From the NCBI RefSeq assembly GCF_015712165.1, contig NZ_JADPZX010000001.1:4047001-4111000 (forward strand): a stretch of 64,000 nt of DNA. Direction: 5' to 3'. Source of the stretch: Streptomyces spinoverrucosus (lineage in GTDB: Bacteria; Actinomycetota; Actinomycetes; Streptomycetales; Streptomycetaceae). The number at the start of each line of letters is the position of its first letter. Positions within the stretch are counted from its first letter, which is position 1. A program made the position numbers and the translations under genes. This document shows positions 9,051 through 17,954 of the stretch, one piece after another. The notes under the pieces are model-generated. The model was not told where the DNA came from. It did not search any database and was given only the letters and a program-made list of their open reading frames with translations.

Positions 9051-12000
9051 CGGCGCACCACCTGGTCGGGCGGCTGGATGCTGCCGCTGACCACCAGGAA
9101 GTCGGTCTTCACCGGCGAGAACCCGGGGCCCCTGGCGGTGATGACGCGCGGCCCGGTCTGGTCCTTGGCGAGGATGAGCAGCTGGCCGATGAACGTGCCG
9201 TCCGGCTTCGGCACGGTCGGTGCCGCCGCCGCGGTGATCCCCGGCTTCCAGGTGAACCGCACCGGCACCCCCGGCGGGAAGTCCTTGCCGCGCACCGAGG
9301 TGACGAAGCCGGGCTTGCCGATCGGCGGCACCGCTTCGATCCGCGGCTGCAGGATCCGGATCCGCTGCCGTGCGGTGTTGTCGCGCCGGTCGGCGTCGGT
9401 GCCGGTGGTGGTGAGGTCGCCGGTGACACGGCCGGTCAGCGCCTTGTCGGGGCTGAGGACGACCCGTACGACGGTGCTCGCGCCGGGTTCCAGATCCGGC
9501 AGCGCGCACAGCCAGGAGCTGTCGCAGCCCGCCGGTGGCCCGCTGTCGGGGATGCCCCGGGGCAGGCCGATGCGCAGCCGCAGCCCGGTCGCCAGCGCGT
9601 TGCGGCCGTTGCGCACGGTGTACGTCACGACCACGCGCCCGCCGACGTATCCGGGGTTCGGCTGGGCGGTGACGCGCACGCCGGGCCCGGCCTCGGGCTC
9701 CTCGGGCTCCGGCGGCACGGTGGGCGGCCGGGTCGTCGGCGGCACGATGGTGGGCGGCGCCGGGGTGGGCGGCGCCGGGGTGGGCGTGGGCGGCGTCGGG
9801 CTCGGGGTCGGTGGCGGCTGCGGGGCCTCGCGCACCGGCACCACGGTCCGGCCCGCGTTGTCGCTGGGCCTCGGGTCCAGGACCGTACCGGTGACCGACC
9901 AGTCGACCGGCGCGTCGCCGGGGGTGACGCCGGTGAGCGTGACGTTCACCGGCACGGTGGCGCCCGGCGGCACCACACCGACGTCGCACTGGAGGGAGGC
10001 GGCGTCGCAGGTGCCGCCGGGCCGGGTCAGCCGGGTGACGCGCACGCCGGGCGGCGGGGCGATGGTCAGCCGGGTGCCGGGGGAGGCGGCGGGGCCGTGG
10101 TTCACGATGTCGACGCGGACCGTGGTGGAGCCGCCGACGGTGACCTCGGGGGTGGTGCCCGGCGCCCGGAGCGCGAGGTCCACGGACTGCTGGACGCTCG
10201 GCTCCTTCTGGCGGCCCGGCAGGCCGGTGGTGACGGGGGTGATGTCGCCGGACTCGACGTCCAGGAGGTGCAGCTTCTCCGGGCTGTTGGCCGGGAGGCC
10301 GGCGCGGGAGCTGAACACCAGGCCGGTGCCGTCGGCCGTCCAGGCGGCGTCCCGCGGCTGGTGCGGGCCGGTGGCGGAGGTGTCCGGCAGCTCCCGGCCG
10401 CAGGCGCCGGGGACATCGCGGGCGGCGGCGGGCAGCAGCACCCGGCAGTCGTCGCCGGACACGGACGTCAGCAGGATGCCGTTCTGTTCGTCGACGCGGC
10501 CGCCGCCGCTCTTGCGGTTGAAGGCGATGCTGAGTCCGTCCGGGGAGAACGCCGGGCTGTCGTCGATGACTTCGCAGTCGCCCGGGCAGAGCGTGGCGCT
10601 CAGGTCGCGCTGCGCGCCCAGGTCGTTCACGGGCACGGTCCACACGTGCTTGTTGCCGCCGCCCCCGTCGATCACCTGGTTGCGGGTGAAGGCCAGGGTG
10701 GTGCCGTCGGACGACCAGGTCGGCTGGGCGTCCTCGCCCCGGAGCTGCCCGGCCGGCGGGACGATCTCGCCGGTGATCGCGCCGGTGGCGACCTCCGCGA
10801 CGAGGATCCGGCTGGGACCCGCGGCGTCGCCGACACCACCCGGCGAAGTCCTGACGAAGGCGAGGAACTTGCCGTCCGGGGAGAACGTCGGGTCGGTGTC
10901 CCAGTCCTTCGGGCCGCGCCCGGCGAGCGGCATGGGTGCCGGGTTGGAGCCGTCGGCGTCGGCCATCCAGATCCGCTCGATCCGGCCGTCGGGGGTGTCC
11001 TCGAAGCGGGTCACCACGATCCGGCGGCCGTCCGGGGTGTAGTTCTGCCGCTCGGTCCACGGGTCGTACGGGGGCGCGGGCTGGAACAGCGGGTCCTTGG
11101 CGGGATCGGTGTTGGTGTCGGCCGCCGGGTCCTCGTTGAGGATCGTCAGCCCCAGGTCGCGGGGGTCGACCCCGTCCGTGCGGACGTCCTGCAGCGTCAC
11201 CACCTGCGCGCCGGAGTGCTCCTTGTCGGGGGCCGCCGCCGAGGTGCGCTCCACGACCACGCCACCGCCGTCGAGCGGGCCGAGCCAGGTGGGCGAGAGG
11301 ACCTCCCGGTTCTCGTTGAGCACGAGCGAGGGAACCTGGTCGGAGTGGGCGGTGGTCCGGAACACATGGTCCCAGTCGCCCTCGCACTCACAGGTGATCT
11401 CGGGGCTCAGGAACACCACCCCGTCCCCGTCGGGCAGCCACGCCGCCCCATGGGCACGCCAGTTGGCTATGGCGCCGCCGAACAGCGGTTCGTCGCTGGT
11501 CCCGTCCGTCACCCGCAGCCGCGGTCCGTTCTGAGTCGTGGTGGCGGTGTACGCGATCCAGTTCCGGTTCTCGTCGTCGTTCACCGGGTTCCACACCGGC
11601 TCGGTGGCCGTGCCGTTGGCCGGGTCGGTGACCCGGGTGGCGGTGCCGCCGCCCAGCGGCCGCACGTAGACCTGCTGCCCGACCAGCGGGTCGCTGTCGC
11701 TGGAGTACGCCAGCCGCTGCCCGTCCGGGGACACCGTCGGGCACTCCTCGTCCGCGGGGGTGTCGGTGAGCCGCGTCAGGCCGGTGCCGTCGGTGCGCAC
11801 CAGCCACAGGTCGCGCTGCGTCCCGCCGCCCGGGCCGCCGGGTCCGGCGGAGTCGAACACCACGGATCGGCCGTCCGGAGTCAGCCGGGGATGCGCCGCG
11901 TCCATGCCGCTGGTGAGCCGGCGTACCGAACCGTCGGCGGACCGCAGATAGATCTGCGGGTTCTTCTCATCACGGCGGCCGGCGAAGACCAGCTGGTCGC

Positions 12001-12265
12001 CGAGTGCGGACGGCTGGACGTCGAAGTGGGCCGGGCCCGCACCGAACAGCGGTGTGCTGGAGGTGGTGGTGTCGACCCGGCCGAGACTGCGGTGCCGGGT
12101 ACCGGCGTACGCGATCCGGGTGTCCGGGGCGGCGGCCACCCGGGGCCGGGAGTCGGCGCTGTCCTGCCCGGTGGCGGCCGTGACCCCGAGCAGCGGGATC
12201 AGCAGCAGCAACGACGTGCCGAGTCTGCCCAGGCGGTACCGCCCGCCGGGGCCAGCGGTTCCCAT
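9047..12265 (-). CDS. Secreted PD40/TolB-like beta-propeller protein with Ig-like repeats
   Basis: 1,072 aa from ATG 12265, chosen because it gives a signal peptide (RYRLGRLGTSLLLLIPLLGV); the open frame starts 150 nt further up. Residues about 40-630 hold repeated PD40/WD40-like blades (TPDGRSVVFDS, SPDGQRLAYSSD, SPDGKFLAFVR, SPDGLSIAFN). Residues about 640-760 look like a DUF11/CARDB domain. A Pro/Thr linker follows, then a second CARDB-like domain (about 820-920) and a C-terminal IPT/TIG-like fold. It is predicted to be exported, yet its stop overlaps the start of the DUF4255 gene, which ties an extracytoplasmic protein to the CIS operon. A binding role, perhaps to wall or surface, is inference. 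Catalytic motifs are not visible. Confidence 0.85.
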   Translation of the reverse strand: MGTAGPGGRYRLGRLGTSLLLLIPLLGVTAATGQDSADSRPRVAAAPDTRIAYAGTRHRSLGRVDTTTSSTPLFGAGPAHFDVQPSALGDQLVFAGRRDEKNPQIYLRSADGSVRRLTSGMDAAHPRLTPDGRSVVFDSAGPGGPGGGTQRDLWLVRTDGTGLTRLTDTPADEECPTVSPDGQRLAYSSDSDPLVGQQVYVRPLGGGTATRVTDPANGTATEPVWNPVNDDENRNWIAYTATTTQNGPRLRVTDGTSDEPLFGGAIANWRAHGAAWLPDGDGVVFLSPEITCECEGDWDHVFRTTAHSDQVPSLVLNENREVLSPTWLGPLDGGGVVVERTSAAAPDKEHSGAQVVTLQDVRTDGVDPRDLGLTILNEDPAADTNTDPAKDPLFQPAPPYDPWTERQNYTPDGRRIVVTRFEDTPDGRIERIWMADADGSNPAPMPLAGRGPKDWDTDPTFSPDGKFLAFVRTSPGGVGDAAGPSRILVAEVATGAITGEIVPPAGQLRGEDAQPTWSSDGTTLAFTRNQVIDGGGGNKHVWTVPVNDLGAQRDLSATLCPGDCEVIDDSPAFSPDGLSIAFNRKSGGGRVDEQNGILLTSVSGDDCRVLLPAAARDVPGACGRELPDTSATGPHQPRDAAWTADGTGLVFSSRAGLPANSPEKLHLLDVESGDITPVTTGLPGRQKEPSVQQSVDLALRAPGTTPEVTVGGSTTVRVDIVNHGPAASPGTRLTIAPPPGVRVTRLTRPGGTCDAASLQCDVGVVPPGATVPVNVTLTGVTPGDAPVDWSVTGTVLDPRPSDNAGRTVVPVREAPQPPPTPSPTPPTPTPAPPTPAPPTIVPPTTRPPTVPPEPEEPEAGPGVRVTAQPNPGYVGGRVVVTYTVRNGRNALATGLRLRIGLPRGIPDSGPPAGCDSSWLCALPDLEPGASTVVRVVLSPDKALTGRVTGDLTTTGTDADRRDNTARQRIRILQPRIEAVPPIGKPGFVTSVRGKDFPPGVPVRFTWKPGITAAAAPTVPKPDGTFIGQLLILAKDQTGPRVITARGPGFSPVKTDFLVVSGSIQPPDQVVRR

Positions 12266-12417
12266 CACGGTCCCCCTCGCAGTGTGGTGCGGCATCGGGA
12301 TGTGCCCCCACCACCCTGCGCAGGCCGCACGCGAAGCGGCAGGGCGGTGGGGCCGCACCCGGGGGAAGCGGGCGATGCGCTTTCGGGCAACGCCCGGTTC
12401 CTGGCCGACTTTCATAG

Positions 12418-12466
12418 AGAGCGCTCTCAGAACAGCAGAGCGCTCTCAGACCTCGAAGAGCGCTCT
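12418..12466. promoter_or_regulatory. Three AGAGCGCTCT palindromes (LacI-type operator look-alikes)
   Basis: The perfect palindrome AGAGCGCTCT occurs at 12418-12427, 12437-12446 and 12457-12466, with centres 19 and 20 bp apart (about two helical turns). Each copy is followed by CAG. The third overlaps the stop codon of the LuxR gene. The core GAGCGCTC resembles binding sites of LacI-family regulators such as CebR-type repressors. No such regulator is encoded in the window. The array lies about 150-200 bp upstream of the CIS operon start at 12265. Confidence 0.6.
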
Positions 12467-13185
12467 CAGATCAGCCCGTTGCGCAGCGCGTAGCCCACCG
12501 CGTGGGCCCGGTTGCGCAGTTGCAGCCGCGTGATGATCTCGTGCAGGACGTTCTTGACGGTCCGTTCCGAGTACGACGTCTTGCGGGCGATCTCCGCGGT
12601 GTCCAGGCCCTCCGACACCAGCCGCAGCATGTCCGCCTCGCGCGTGGTCAGCGTGGACAGGGACACGCCCCGCGGGTCGAGCGCCGAGCGCTGGAGGCTG
12701 CCGACATGGGTGAGCAGCTTGCCGAGCAGGTCGCCGGGCAGCACGCCCTCGCCGTTGGCTATCGCCTGGACCAGGTGCAGGAGCTGGTCCTGGTCGGCCT
12801 CGACCCGCCGCAGCACCGCTGCCACCCCGCACTCGATGACGCGCGGTAACGTGCCGGGCCCAAGGGTGCCGACGACGAGGCCGGTGCGGGTGGCGGTGTT
12901 GTGCCGCAGCCGGTTCAGCAGGGCGGCGACGTCGTCGTCGACATGGTCAACGATCACCAGCGACACCTGGGCCCGCTCCGCGTCGGCGTCGGCGAGCAGG
13001 TCCACTTCGGGGCGCTGCCGCAACTGCTGGACGACGCCGACGCGCAGCACCGGGTCAGCGGCGTAGACCGTGACGCTCACTCGTGCCGGGCGGTCGGAAA
13101 GCGAAGTGCGGGGCGTGGCCCGCGCCTGGGCGGGCACACGTGAGGTGCTGGTGGGGGCCGGGCTGTTTTCCGCAGGGCAGGTCAT
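12466..13185 (-). CDS. LuxR/NarL-type regulator of the CIS locus
   Basis: 239 aa. A receiver-like domain (residues about 36-150) has the fold pattern of response regulators (VTVYAADPVLRVGVVQQLRQ, then SLVIVDHVD), but the acidic pocket is degenerate, so phosphorylation is uncertain. The C-terminal 65 residues are a LuxR HTH (STLTTREADMLRLVSEGLDT, AEIARKTSYSERTVKNVLHE). It is transcribed just ahead of the CIS operon in the same direction, with 200 bp between. The leucine at GTLPR is encoded by TTA (12847-12849), the rare bldA codon, so translation may be developmentally limited. It is the likely pathway-specific regulator, by position only. Confidence 0.88.
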   Translation of the reverse strand: MTCPAENSPAPTSTSRVPAQARATPRTSLSDRPARVSVTVYAADPVLRVGVVQQLRQRPEVDLLADADAERAQVSLVIVDHVDDDVAALLNRLRHNTATRTGLVVGTLGPGTLPRVIECGVAAVLRRVEADQDQLLHLVQAIANGEGVLPGDLLGKLLTHVGSLQRSALDPRGVSLSTLTTREADMLRLVSEGLDTAEIARKTSYSERTVKNVLHEIITRLQLRNRAHAVGYALRNGLI

Positions 13186-13385
13186 GGAGGGTTACCTGTC
13201 TCGTGGTTGATGGGGGTGGATACGGGCTCGATGCGACCACCGCGGGGGCGGCGCACGCGAGGCGGCTCGCCGTAACAACGGCCTCGCACAGGCGAGTTGG
13301 CCCTGACTTGGCGGGCACCGCGACTGCCCGGATATTGCCCTCGCGCTCCTCGTGACGCCGCCGGGCCCGGCCCTACCGTGCTGGC

Positions 13386-14732
13386 GTGACGCCTTCTGCA
13401 GCCGCTTCCGGACCCGGTGCGCCCGGTCTCGACATCCCGTCGGTGACGGTGACGCCGGGTGACACCGCCACGACCCGTCTGACCGTGCGCAACGACAGCG
13501 ACATCGTCGAGGCGTACAACCTGGAGGTCGTCGGGGACTGCGCCGCCTGGACGACGCTTGAACCCGCGCGGGTCTCCCTCTATCCGGGCACCTCCGAAAC
13601 GGTGACGATCCGTCTGGAGCCACCTCGGTCACCGGAGATCCGGGCCGGTGAGATGCCTCTCGGCGTGCGGGTGCTGCCGACCGAGCACCCCGAGTCGGTG
13701 CGGGTCCTCGAAACCACCGTGCACGTCGAGGAGTTCCACGAGCTCCACACCGAGCTGGCCCCGCGCCGCCGGCGCGGCTGGCTGCGCGGCCGCTACCGGC
13801 TGGCGGTGCGCAACCAGGGCAACTCCCCGGTGCGGGTGGGCTTCACCGCGGCCCAGCAGGGCGAGGAGCTGGGGTTCGCCTTCAACCCGGCGGAGCCGAA
13901 GCTGGAGCCCGGCGAGTCGACGGAGGTCGGGCTGCGGGTCCGCACGGCCCAGCCGGTGTGGTTCGGCGCCCCGGTGGTGTGGCCGTTCACCGTGAGCACG
14001 GCCGAGTCCCGTGACGAGGAGGAGACTCCCGGGGACGAGACCGGCGTCCCGGCGCCGCTGGACGCGGAGTTCGTCCAGATCCCGATCTTCCCGAGGTGGC
14101 TGCTGGTGCTGCTCGCGGCGCTGCTCGCGCTGCTGCTGGCCTGGTTCGCGCTGGTCCGTCCGGCGGTGCGCAGCGCCGCCAAGGAAGCGGCCACCGAGGC
14201 GGTCCAGCCACGCCCGACACCCGCCGGGCAGGGGGACGGGCAGAGTCCGGGCGCCGACTCCGGTGGCGGTGCGGACGCTCAGCCCGGGGGCGGCGGACAG
14301 GAGTCGGGTGCACCGGCCGGTTCGGGCGGTGACGGTGCGTCGGGCACCGGCGACGGCACCTCGGCCGGCGGGGGCCAGCAGAGCTCGGCGACCATCGACC
14401 TGGAGACGTCCACCGGGGAGACCAGGACGGGCACCTACCGGGTGCCGGAGGACAGCGTCTTCGGTGTGACGGACATCGTGGTCGCCAACTTCCAGGGCGA
14501 CGAGGGGCTCCTGACCATCACCTTCGGCGACCGCAAGGTGACCACGATCGCACTGGAGACCTTCCGCAATCAGGACTATCACTGGGTGACCCCTATCAAG
14601 ATCCCTGAGAACGACACCGTGACCGTCGAAGTGACCTGCCAGAAGCCGGGCACACCGGCCACCGGCCGACAGGCGGAGGGGTGCCACGAGGTTCTGAACG
14701 TGAGCGGTGTGCTCAGCCGTACCGCGCGGTGA
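13386..14732 (+). CDS. Bitopic membrane protein with Ig-like repeats, CIS-associated
   Basis: 448 aa from a GTG start. Residues 1-120 and 120-215 are two beta-rich domains of the DUF11/major-sperm-protein kind (VTPGDTATTRLTVRNDSDIV; LAVRNQGNSPVRVGFTA). A single transmembrane helix lies at about 239-258 (PRWLLVLLAALLALLLAWFA). A Gly/Ser/Gln-rich linker follows, then a final beta domain (about 330-448) with two Cys. It is divergent from the LuxR gene. Similar genes in CIS loci are often annotated hydrolytic protein, but no hydrolase motif is visible. The layout recalls the bitopic membrane protein (CisA) reported for Streptomyces CIS; that identity is unverified. Confidence 0.78.
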   Translation: MTPSAAASGPGAPGLDIPSVTVTPGDTATTRLTVRNDSDIVEAYNLEVVGDCAAWTTLEPARVSLYPGTSETVTIRLEPPRSPEIRAGEMPLGVRVLPTEHPESVRVLETTVHVEEFHELHTELAPRRRRGWLRGRYRLAVRNQGNSPVRVGFTAAQQGEELGFAFNPAEPKLEPGESTEVGLRVRTAQPVWFGAPVVWPFTVSTAESRDEEETPGDETGVPAPLDAEFVQIPIFPRWLLVLLAALLALLLAWFALVRPAVRSAAKEAATEAVQPRPTPAGQGDGQSPGADSGGGADAQPGGGGQESGAPAGSGGDGASGTGDGTSAGGGQQSSATIDLETSTGETRTGTYRVPEDSVFGVTDIVVANFQGDEGLLTITFGDRKVTTIALETFRNQDYHWVTPIKIPENDTVTVEVTCQKPGTPATGRQAEGCHEVLNVSGVLSRTAR

Positions 14733-14950
14733 CTCAAGCCTCACACTTTCGACATTGTCGATCGCTGTAGACGCCACCTGAAAGACTTGGATCTTCTTCC
14801 GACTGGAAATCGACAACCCAGGTCCGAAAACCAGCACCCGAATTTCTTACGGCACACCGAGTCCAGCACGTGCATGAAGGCGCCGAACCCGATGAGCTTC
14901 GTCCGACAGCCTCGCGTTCCAGGCGGTCGGGCGGGCGACGGTCGTCGTGG

Positions 14951-16207
14951 TCATGTAGCCGCGGAGCCGGTGCGCTTTCGGGGCCGGGTGCCGAACACCC
15001 ACGCCCGGAAGAGCAGGAACCGCAGCAGGGTCGCGGTCAGGTTGGCGGCGATCAGTACGGCGAGCTCGACGCGGGCCCCGGCCGACGGCACCGCCTGGTG
15101 CAGAACGGCGAGCGAGCCGCTGGTGAGCGTCAGGCCGAGCAGGAAGACCGCCAGCCCCCTCGCCTGGTGGCGTACGACGCCGCCGGGGCCGCGGATGCCG
15201 AAGGTGAGGCGGCGGTTCGCGGCCGTGTTGCCGATGGCGCAGATCAGCAGCGCGACCGCGTTGGCGGCCTGGGCTCCCACCACCGGGCGCAACAGCGTGT
15301 AGAGCAGCAGGTGCGCGAGGGTGCTCACCGCTCCCACGGCGGCGAACCGCACGAGTTGCATGACCAGCCCGCCCGACGGCTCCCCCTCGCCACCGCGCCG
15401 CAGTTCGGCGGCAGGCAGGGTGCCGCGCGCCAGCGCCGAGCCGATCCGGGCGATGCCGCGCAGATCGGCCAGGGCCGTGGCGAGGATGTCGACCCGGCTG
15501 TCGGGGTCGTCCACCCAGTCGACCGGCACCTCGTGGATGCGCAGGCCCGCCCGCTCGGCGATGACCAGCATTTCCGTGTCGAAGAACCAGCCCGAATCCT
15601 TCACGAGGGGCATCAGCCGCTCGGCCACGTCACGCCGCACCGCCTTGAAACCGCACTGTGCGTCGGAGAAGCCCACGGCGAGGGTGGAGCGCAGGATGGC
15701 GTTGTAGCAGCGGGAGGTGAACTCCCGTTTGGGGCCGCGCACGACGCGGGCGCCGGGCGCCAGGCGGGTGCCTATGGCTATGTCGGAGTGCCCCGATATC
15801 AGCGGGGCGACGAGCGGGAGCAGCGCGGCCAGTTCCGTGGACAGGTCCACGTCGACGTAGGCGAGCACCGGGGCCGACGAACGGGACCAGGCGGTGCGCA
15901 GGGCCCGGCCGCGGCCCTTCTCGTCGAGCCGCAGCCCCTCCACCTCCGCCAGTTCACCGGCCAGCCGGACGGCGATCTCCGGGGTCCGGTCCGTGCTGGC
16001 GTTGTCGGCGATGGTGATCCGGAACGGGTAGGGGAAGGTCTCGCGCAGGTACGCGTGCAGCCGCCGGACGCTCGGCTCCAGATCCGTCTCCTCGTTGTAC
16101 ACGGGGACGACCACGTCCAGGACGGCGTCCGGGTGGTCGGTCGGGACCGGGGTGCGTCGGGGCAGCGGGTGTACGTCCTTCACGGCGGCGGTCCCTTGTT
16201 CTCTCAC
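14951..16207 (-). CDS. GT2 glycosyltransferase fused to a GtrA-like membrane domain
   Basis: About 418 aa. Residues about 20-270 are a dolichyl-phosphate-mannose-synthase-like GT2 domain: VVPVYNEETDLEPSVRRLHA, ADNASTDRTPEIA, the metal-binding DVD in LAYVDVDLSTE, and a conserved DAQCGFKAVRRDV. The C-terminal 130 residues hold four predicted membrane helices of the GtrA type (VRFAAVGAVSTLAHLLLYTL onward). It probably transfers a sugar to polyprenyl phosphate for cell-surface glycosylation. Start: GTG 16207 has AAGGA upstream; GTG 16183 is an alternative with AAGGGA. The upstream 559 bp (16208-16766) hold only the sigma-factor relic. Confidence 0.88.
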   Translation of the reverse strand: MREQGTAAVKDVHPLPRRTPVPTDHPDAVLDVVVPVYNEETDLEPSVRRLHAYLRETFPYPFRITIADNASTDRTPEIAVRLAGELAEVEGLRLDEKGRGRALRTAWSRSSAPVLAYVDVDLSTELAALLPLVAPLISGHSDIAIGTRLAPGARVVRGPKREFTSRCYNAILRSTLAVGFSDAQCGFKAVRRDVAERLMPLVKDSGWFFDTEMLVIAERAGLRIHEVPVDWVDDPDSRVDILATALADLRGIARIGSALARGTLPAAELRRGGEGEPSGGLVMQLVRFAAVGAVSTLAHLLLYTLLRPVVGAQAANAVALLICAIGNTAANRRLTFGIRGPGGVVRHQARGLAVFLLGLTLTSGSLAVLHQAVPSAGARVELAVLIAANLTATLLRFLLFRAWVFGTRPRKRTGSAAT

Positions 16208-16489
16208 TGGCTGGTCCTTGTTCGTACTCGGCGCAGGGTACGAAGGTACGCGGGCGACGGAGCCCGCGGGCGGCGGGTCGTGGGTTACGGGGTGACGGGC
16301 GAGGTCGGTGAGCCTGCGAGGTCGTCGAAGTCGGCGATGTGGCCGTGCTCGGTGTGCCCGACGGCGGGTGTGAAGTGGAGTACGGCGGCGTGGTCGTGGC
16401 GATCTCCCCCGTGAGCGCGGGTGCGGTGGACGTGGCCGGCGACGCGTCCGGCGTTTGCGGCATGGGACCGGGCCGTGCCCACCGGGCAC

Positions 16490-16625
16490 CCGCGGGCAGC
16501 TGCTCGACGGGGCGTTCACCCCGCCACAGCCGCCGGCCCGAGCGGGCGGCGGCGCGCACCAGCACCTTGCGGACGTACGCCTCCGGCGCCCCCTCGGCGA
16601 CCTTCGGCCGGACGAACCAGAGCAC
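16490..16625 (-). pseudogene. Remnant of a SigE-family RNA polymerase sigma factor
   Basis: A leftward frame beginning MLWFVRPKVAEGAPEAYVRK continues VLVRAAARSGRRLWRGER with PVEQLP. This matches the region 2/linker segment of SigE-family ECF sigma factors (EAYVRRVLV...RRRRERPVEQLP). About 45 residues are recognisable; upstream region 2 and all of region 4 are missing, and the frame runs into unrelated low-complexity sequence. The remaining bases of 16208-16766 contain no other gene I can support. Confidence 0.5.
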
Positions 16626-16766
16626 CCGTTGCCCGTGATCCAGCTCACATCGACGGGATACGGAATGTAAGGCGAGTCATCGGTTTATTCCGGGCGGGGA
16701 AATCGTTTCATTACGCTGATCCTTCACCCGTTTGCTACGCATCCGGCGGAATGGGGTGCCGTTAGT

Positions 16767-17063
16767 TTGGATATGACCAAGGCAACCAGGGACGGGATTT
16801 TCGGCCTGTTGGCGAGTCAGCAGCGAGGGGGCAGGGCTGCGGGACATGCGGTGACGCTGGGTCCCTACACTTACATTCCCGCCCCTGCGCACTGCTCGGC
16901 CGGCATCAACGGAACACTCACCAAAGACGGGCCGCCGGTCGCACTTCGGGCCACCGAGCCGATTCTCCGCCATTTTCTGGATGTCATGGCCGAACTGGAA
17001 GCCGATCTCGCCCGCCGGTGGATCAGGTCACAGGGCTCGTCCGGTTTCACTCCGGCGAAATAG
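16767..17063 (+). CDS. Small protein of unknown function, partner of DUF2637 gene
   Basis: 98 aa, possibly starting at the second ATG (16773). There is no recognised family. It contains a central Tyr/Pro stretch (VTLGPYTYIPAPAHC) and a C-terminal amphipathic helix (ILRHFLDVMAELEADLARRW). Codon use is less GC3-biased than in the neighbours, and the upstream DNA is relatively AT-rich, which fits a recently acquired or small regulatory gene. It ends 12 nt before the DUF2637 gene, so the two are probably an operon. Confidence 0.5.
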   Translation: MDMTKATRDGIFGLLASQQRGGRAAGHAVTLGPYTYIPAPAHCSAGINGTLTKDGPPVALRATEPILRHFLDVMAELEADLARRWIRSQGSSGFTPAK

Positions 17064-17075
17064 CAAGAATTCGCT

Positions 17076-17924
17076 ATGTATGCGCAGGGTCATGGCACCG
17101 GCCGGCACAGAGGTCCGGCCGAAGCGTTCTCGAACCCCCTGGTTCCACCGGACTCCGCCTGGGATCCCGCCGAGGAGCTGGCGTACATGCTCCAGGACGC
17201 GCTGGCGGAGGAGACCTCCGGCGTCCCCCCGGCGGATGCCTCGGTCACCGCTCCGGCACCCGGCACACCGCTGGGAAATCTGCAGGAGATCACGGCGGAA
17301 CTACCACCGCTGAGGGATTCCCCGAAAGGCCACCGCAAGCCGCGGGAACGCGGCGGTATGAACGCCTTTCGCGCAGCCAGCCGGGTCATGGCCGCCCTGG
17401 CGGCGGTCATCGCATGCGGCGTGAGTTTCTTCGGCGGACTGGCCGTCTACGAACCGCTGCGCCTTTCCGTTTCCCGCACACACAACGGCATTGTTTCCTT
17501 GTGGCCCTTGCTGATCTACGGTCCGTGGCTGGTCGCCTCGCTGTCCGTCCTGCGCGCCGCGCTGCACCAACGCCGGGCAGTGCACTCCTGGTGTGTGATT
17601 CTCTTCTTTTCGTCCGCGGCGATGCTTTTATGCGTGGCGCAGGCGCCCAGGACGGTCGTCGACACGGTGACGGCGGCCTTGCCGGGCCTGGCGGCGCTGG
17701 CGTGCTTTCAGCAGCTGGTACGACAGATCACCCTGACCCGTCCGCCCCGGCGAACGCTGCCCCGGCACCGCTCGCGGCCGCCCTCCCCGGCGACCGACGA
17801 GCCGGGCGGTTCCGTGTCCCAGAAGGTCCGCCGGGAGGCCCCGGACGCCGCGTCTTCCTCGTCGTCGCCCGACCGGAACCCCTCGGCGCGGATCATCCCG
17901 AGGCAGGGCGCCACCTCCCGGTAG
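17076..17924 (+). CDS. DUF2637 membrane protein (SpdB-like)
   Basis: 282 aa. Residues about 1-85 are a soluble N-terminus. Four predicted membrane segments occur between about 100 and 225 (RVMAALAAVIACGVSFFGGL, IVSLWPLLIYGPWLVASLSV, VILFFSSAAMLLCVA, VTAALPGLAALACFQQLV). The tail is Pro/Arg/Ser-rich. The pattern fits DUF2637, a family related to plasmid spread proteins of Streptomyces; chromosomal copies have no established function. A TTA codon (17628-17630, AAMLLCV) makes translation potentially bldA-dependent. The small gene 16767-17063 directly precedes it. Confidence 0.75.
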   Translation: MYAQGHGTGRHRGPAEAFSNPLVPPDSAWDPAEELAYMLQDALAEETSGVPPADASVTAPAPGTPLGNLQEITAELPPLRDSPKGHRKPRERGGMNAFRAASRVMAALAAVIACGVSFFGGLAVYEPLRLSVSRTHNGIVSLWPLLIYGPWLVASLSVLRAALHQRRAVHSWCVILFFSSAAMLLCVAQAPRTVVDTVTAALPGLAALACFQQLVRQITLTRPPRRTLPRHRSRPPSPATDEPGGSVSQKVRREAPDAASSSSSPDRNPSARIIPRQGATSR

Positions 17925-17954
17925 GCGCCCGGGCCGGGTAGGCCCGCGACCGGA

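Noticed and set aside
8346..11387. A single 1,013-codon leftward gene
   Set aside because: Only the last 234 codons (DUF4255 protein) are coding in this frame. The upstream part is an Arg-rich shadow of the PD40 protein gene.
8718..12493. Long rightward frames opposite the PD40 protein
   Set aside because: No ribosome sites or domains; composition (Arg/Gly/Val-rich) is typical of antisense shadows in this genome.
16285..16482. Small leftward frame with a VLHFTPA motif, possible DUF397 fragment
   Set aside because: The match is too short and the rest is low complexity; not supportable as a gene.
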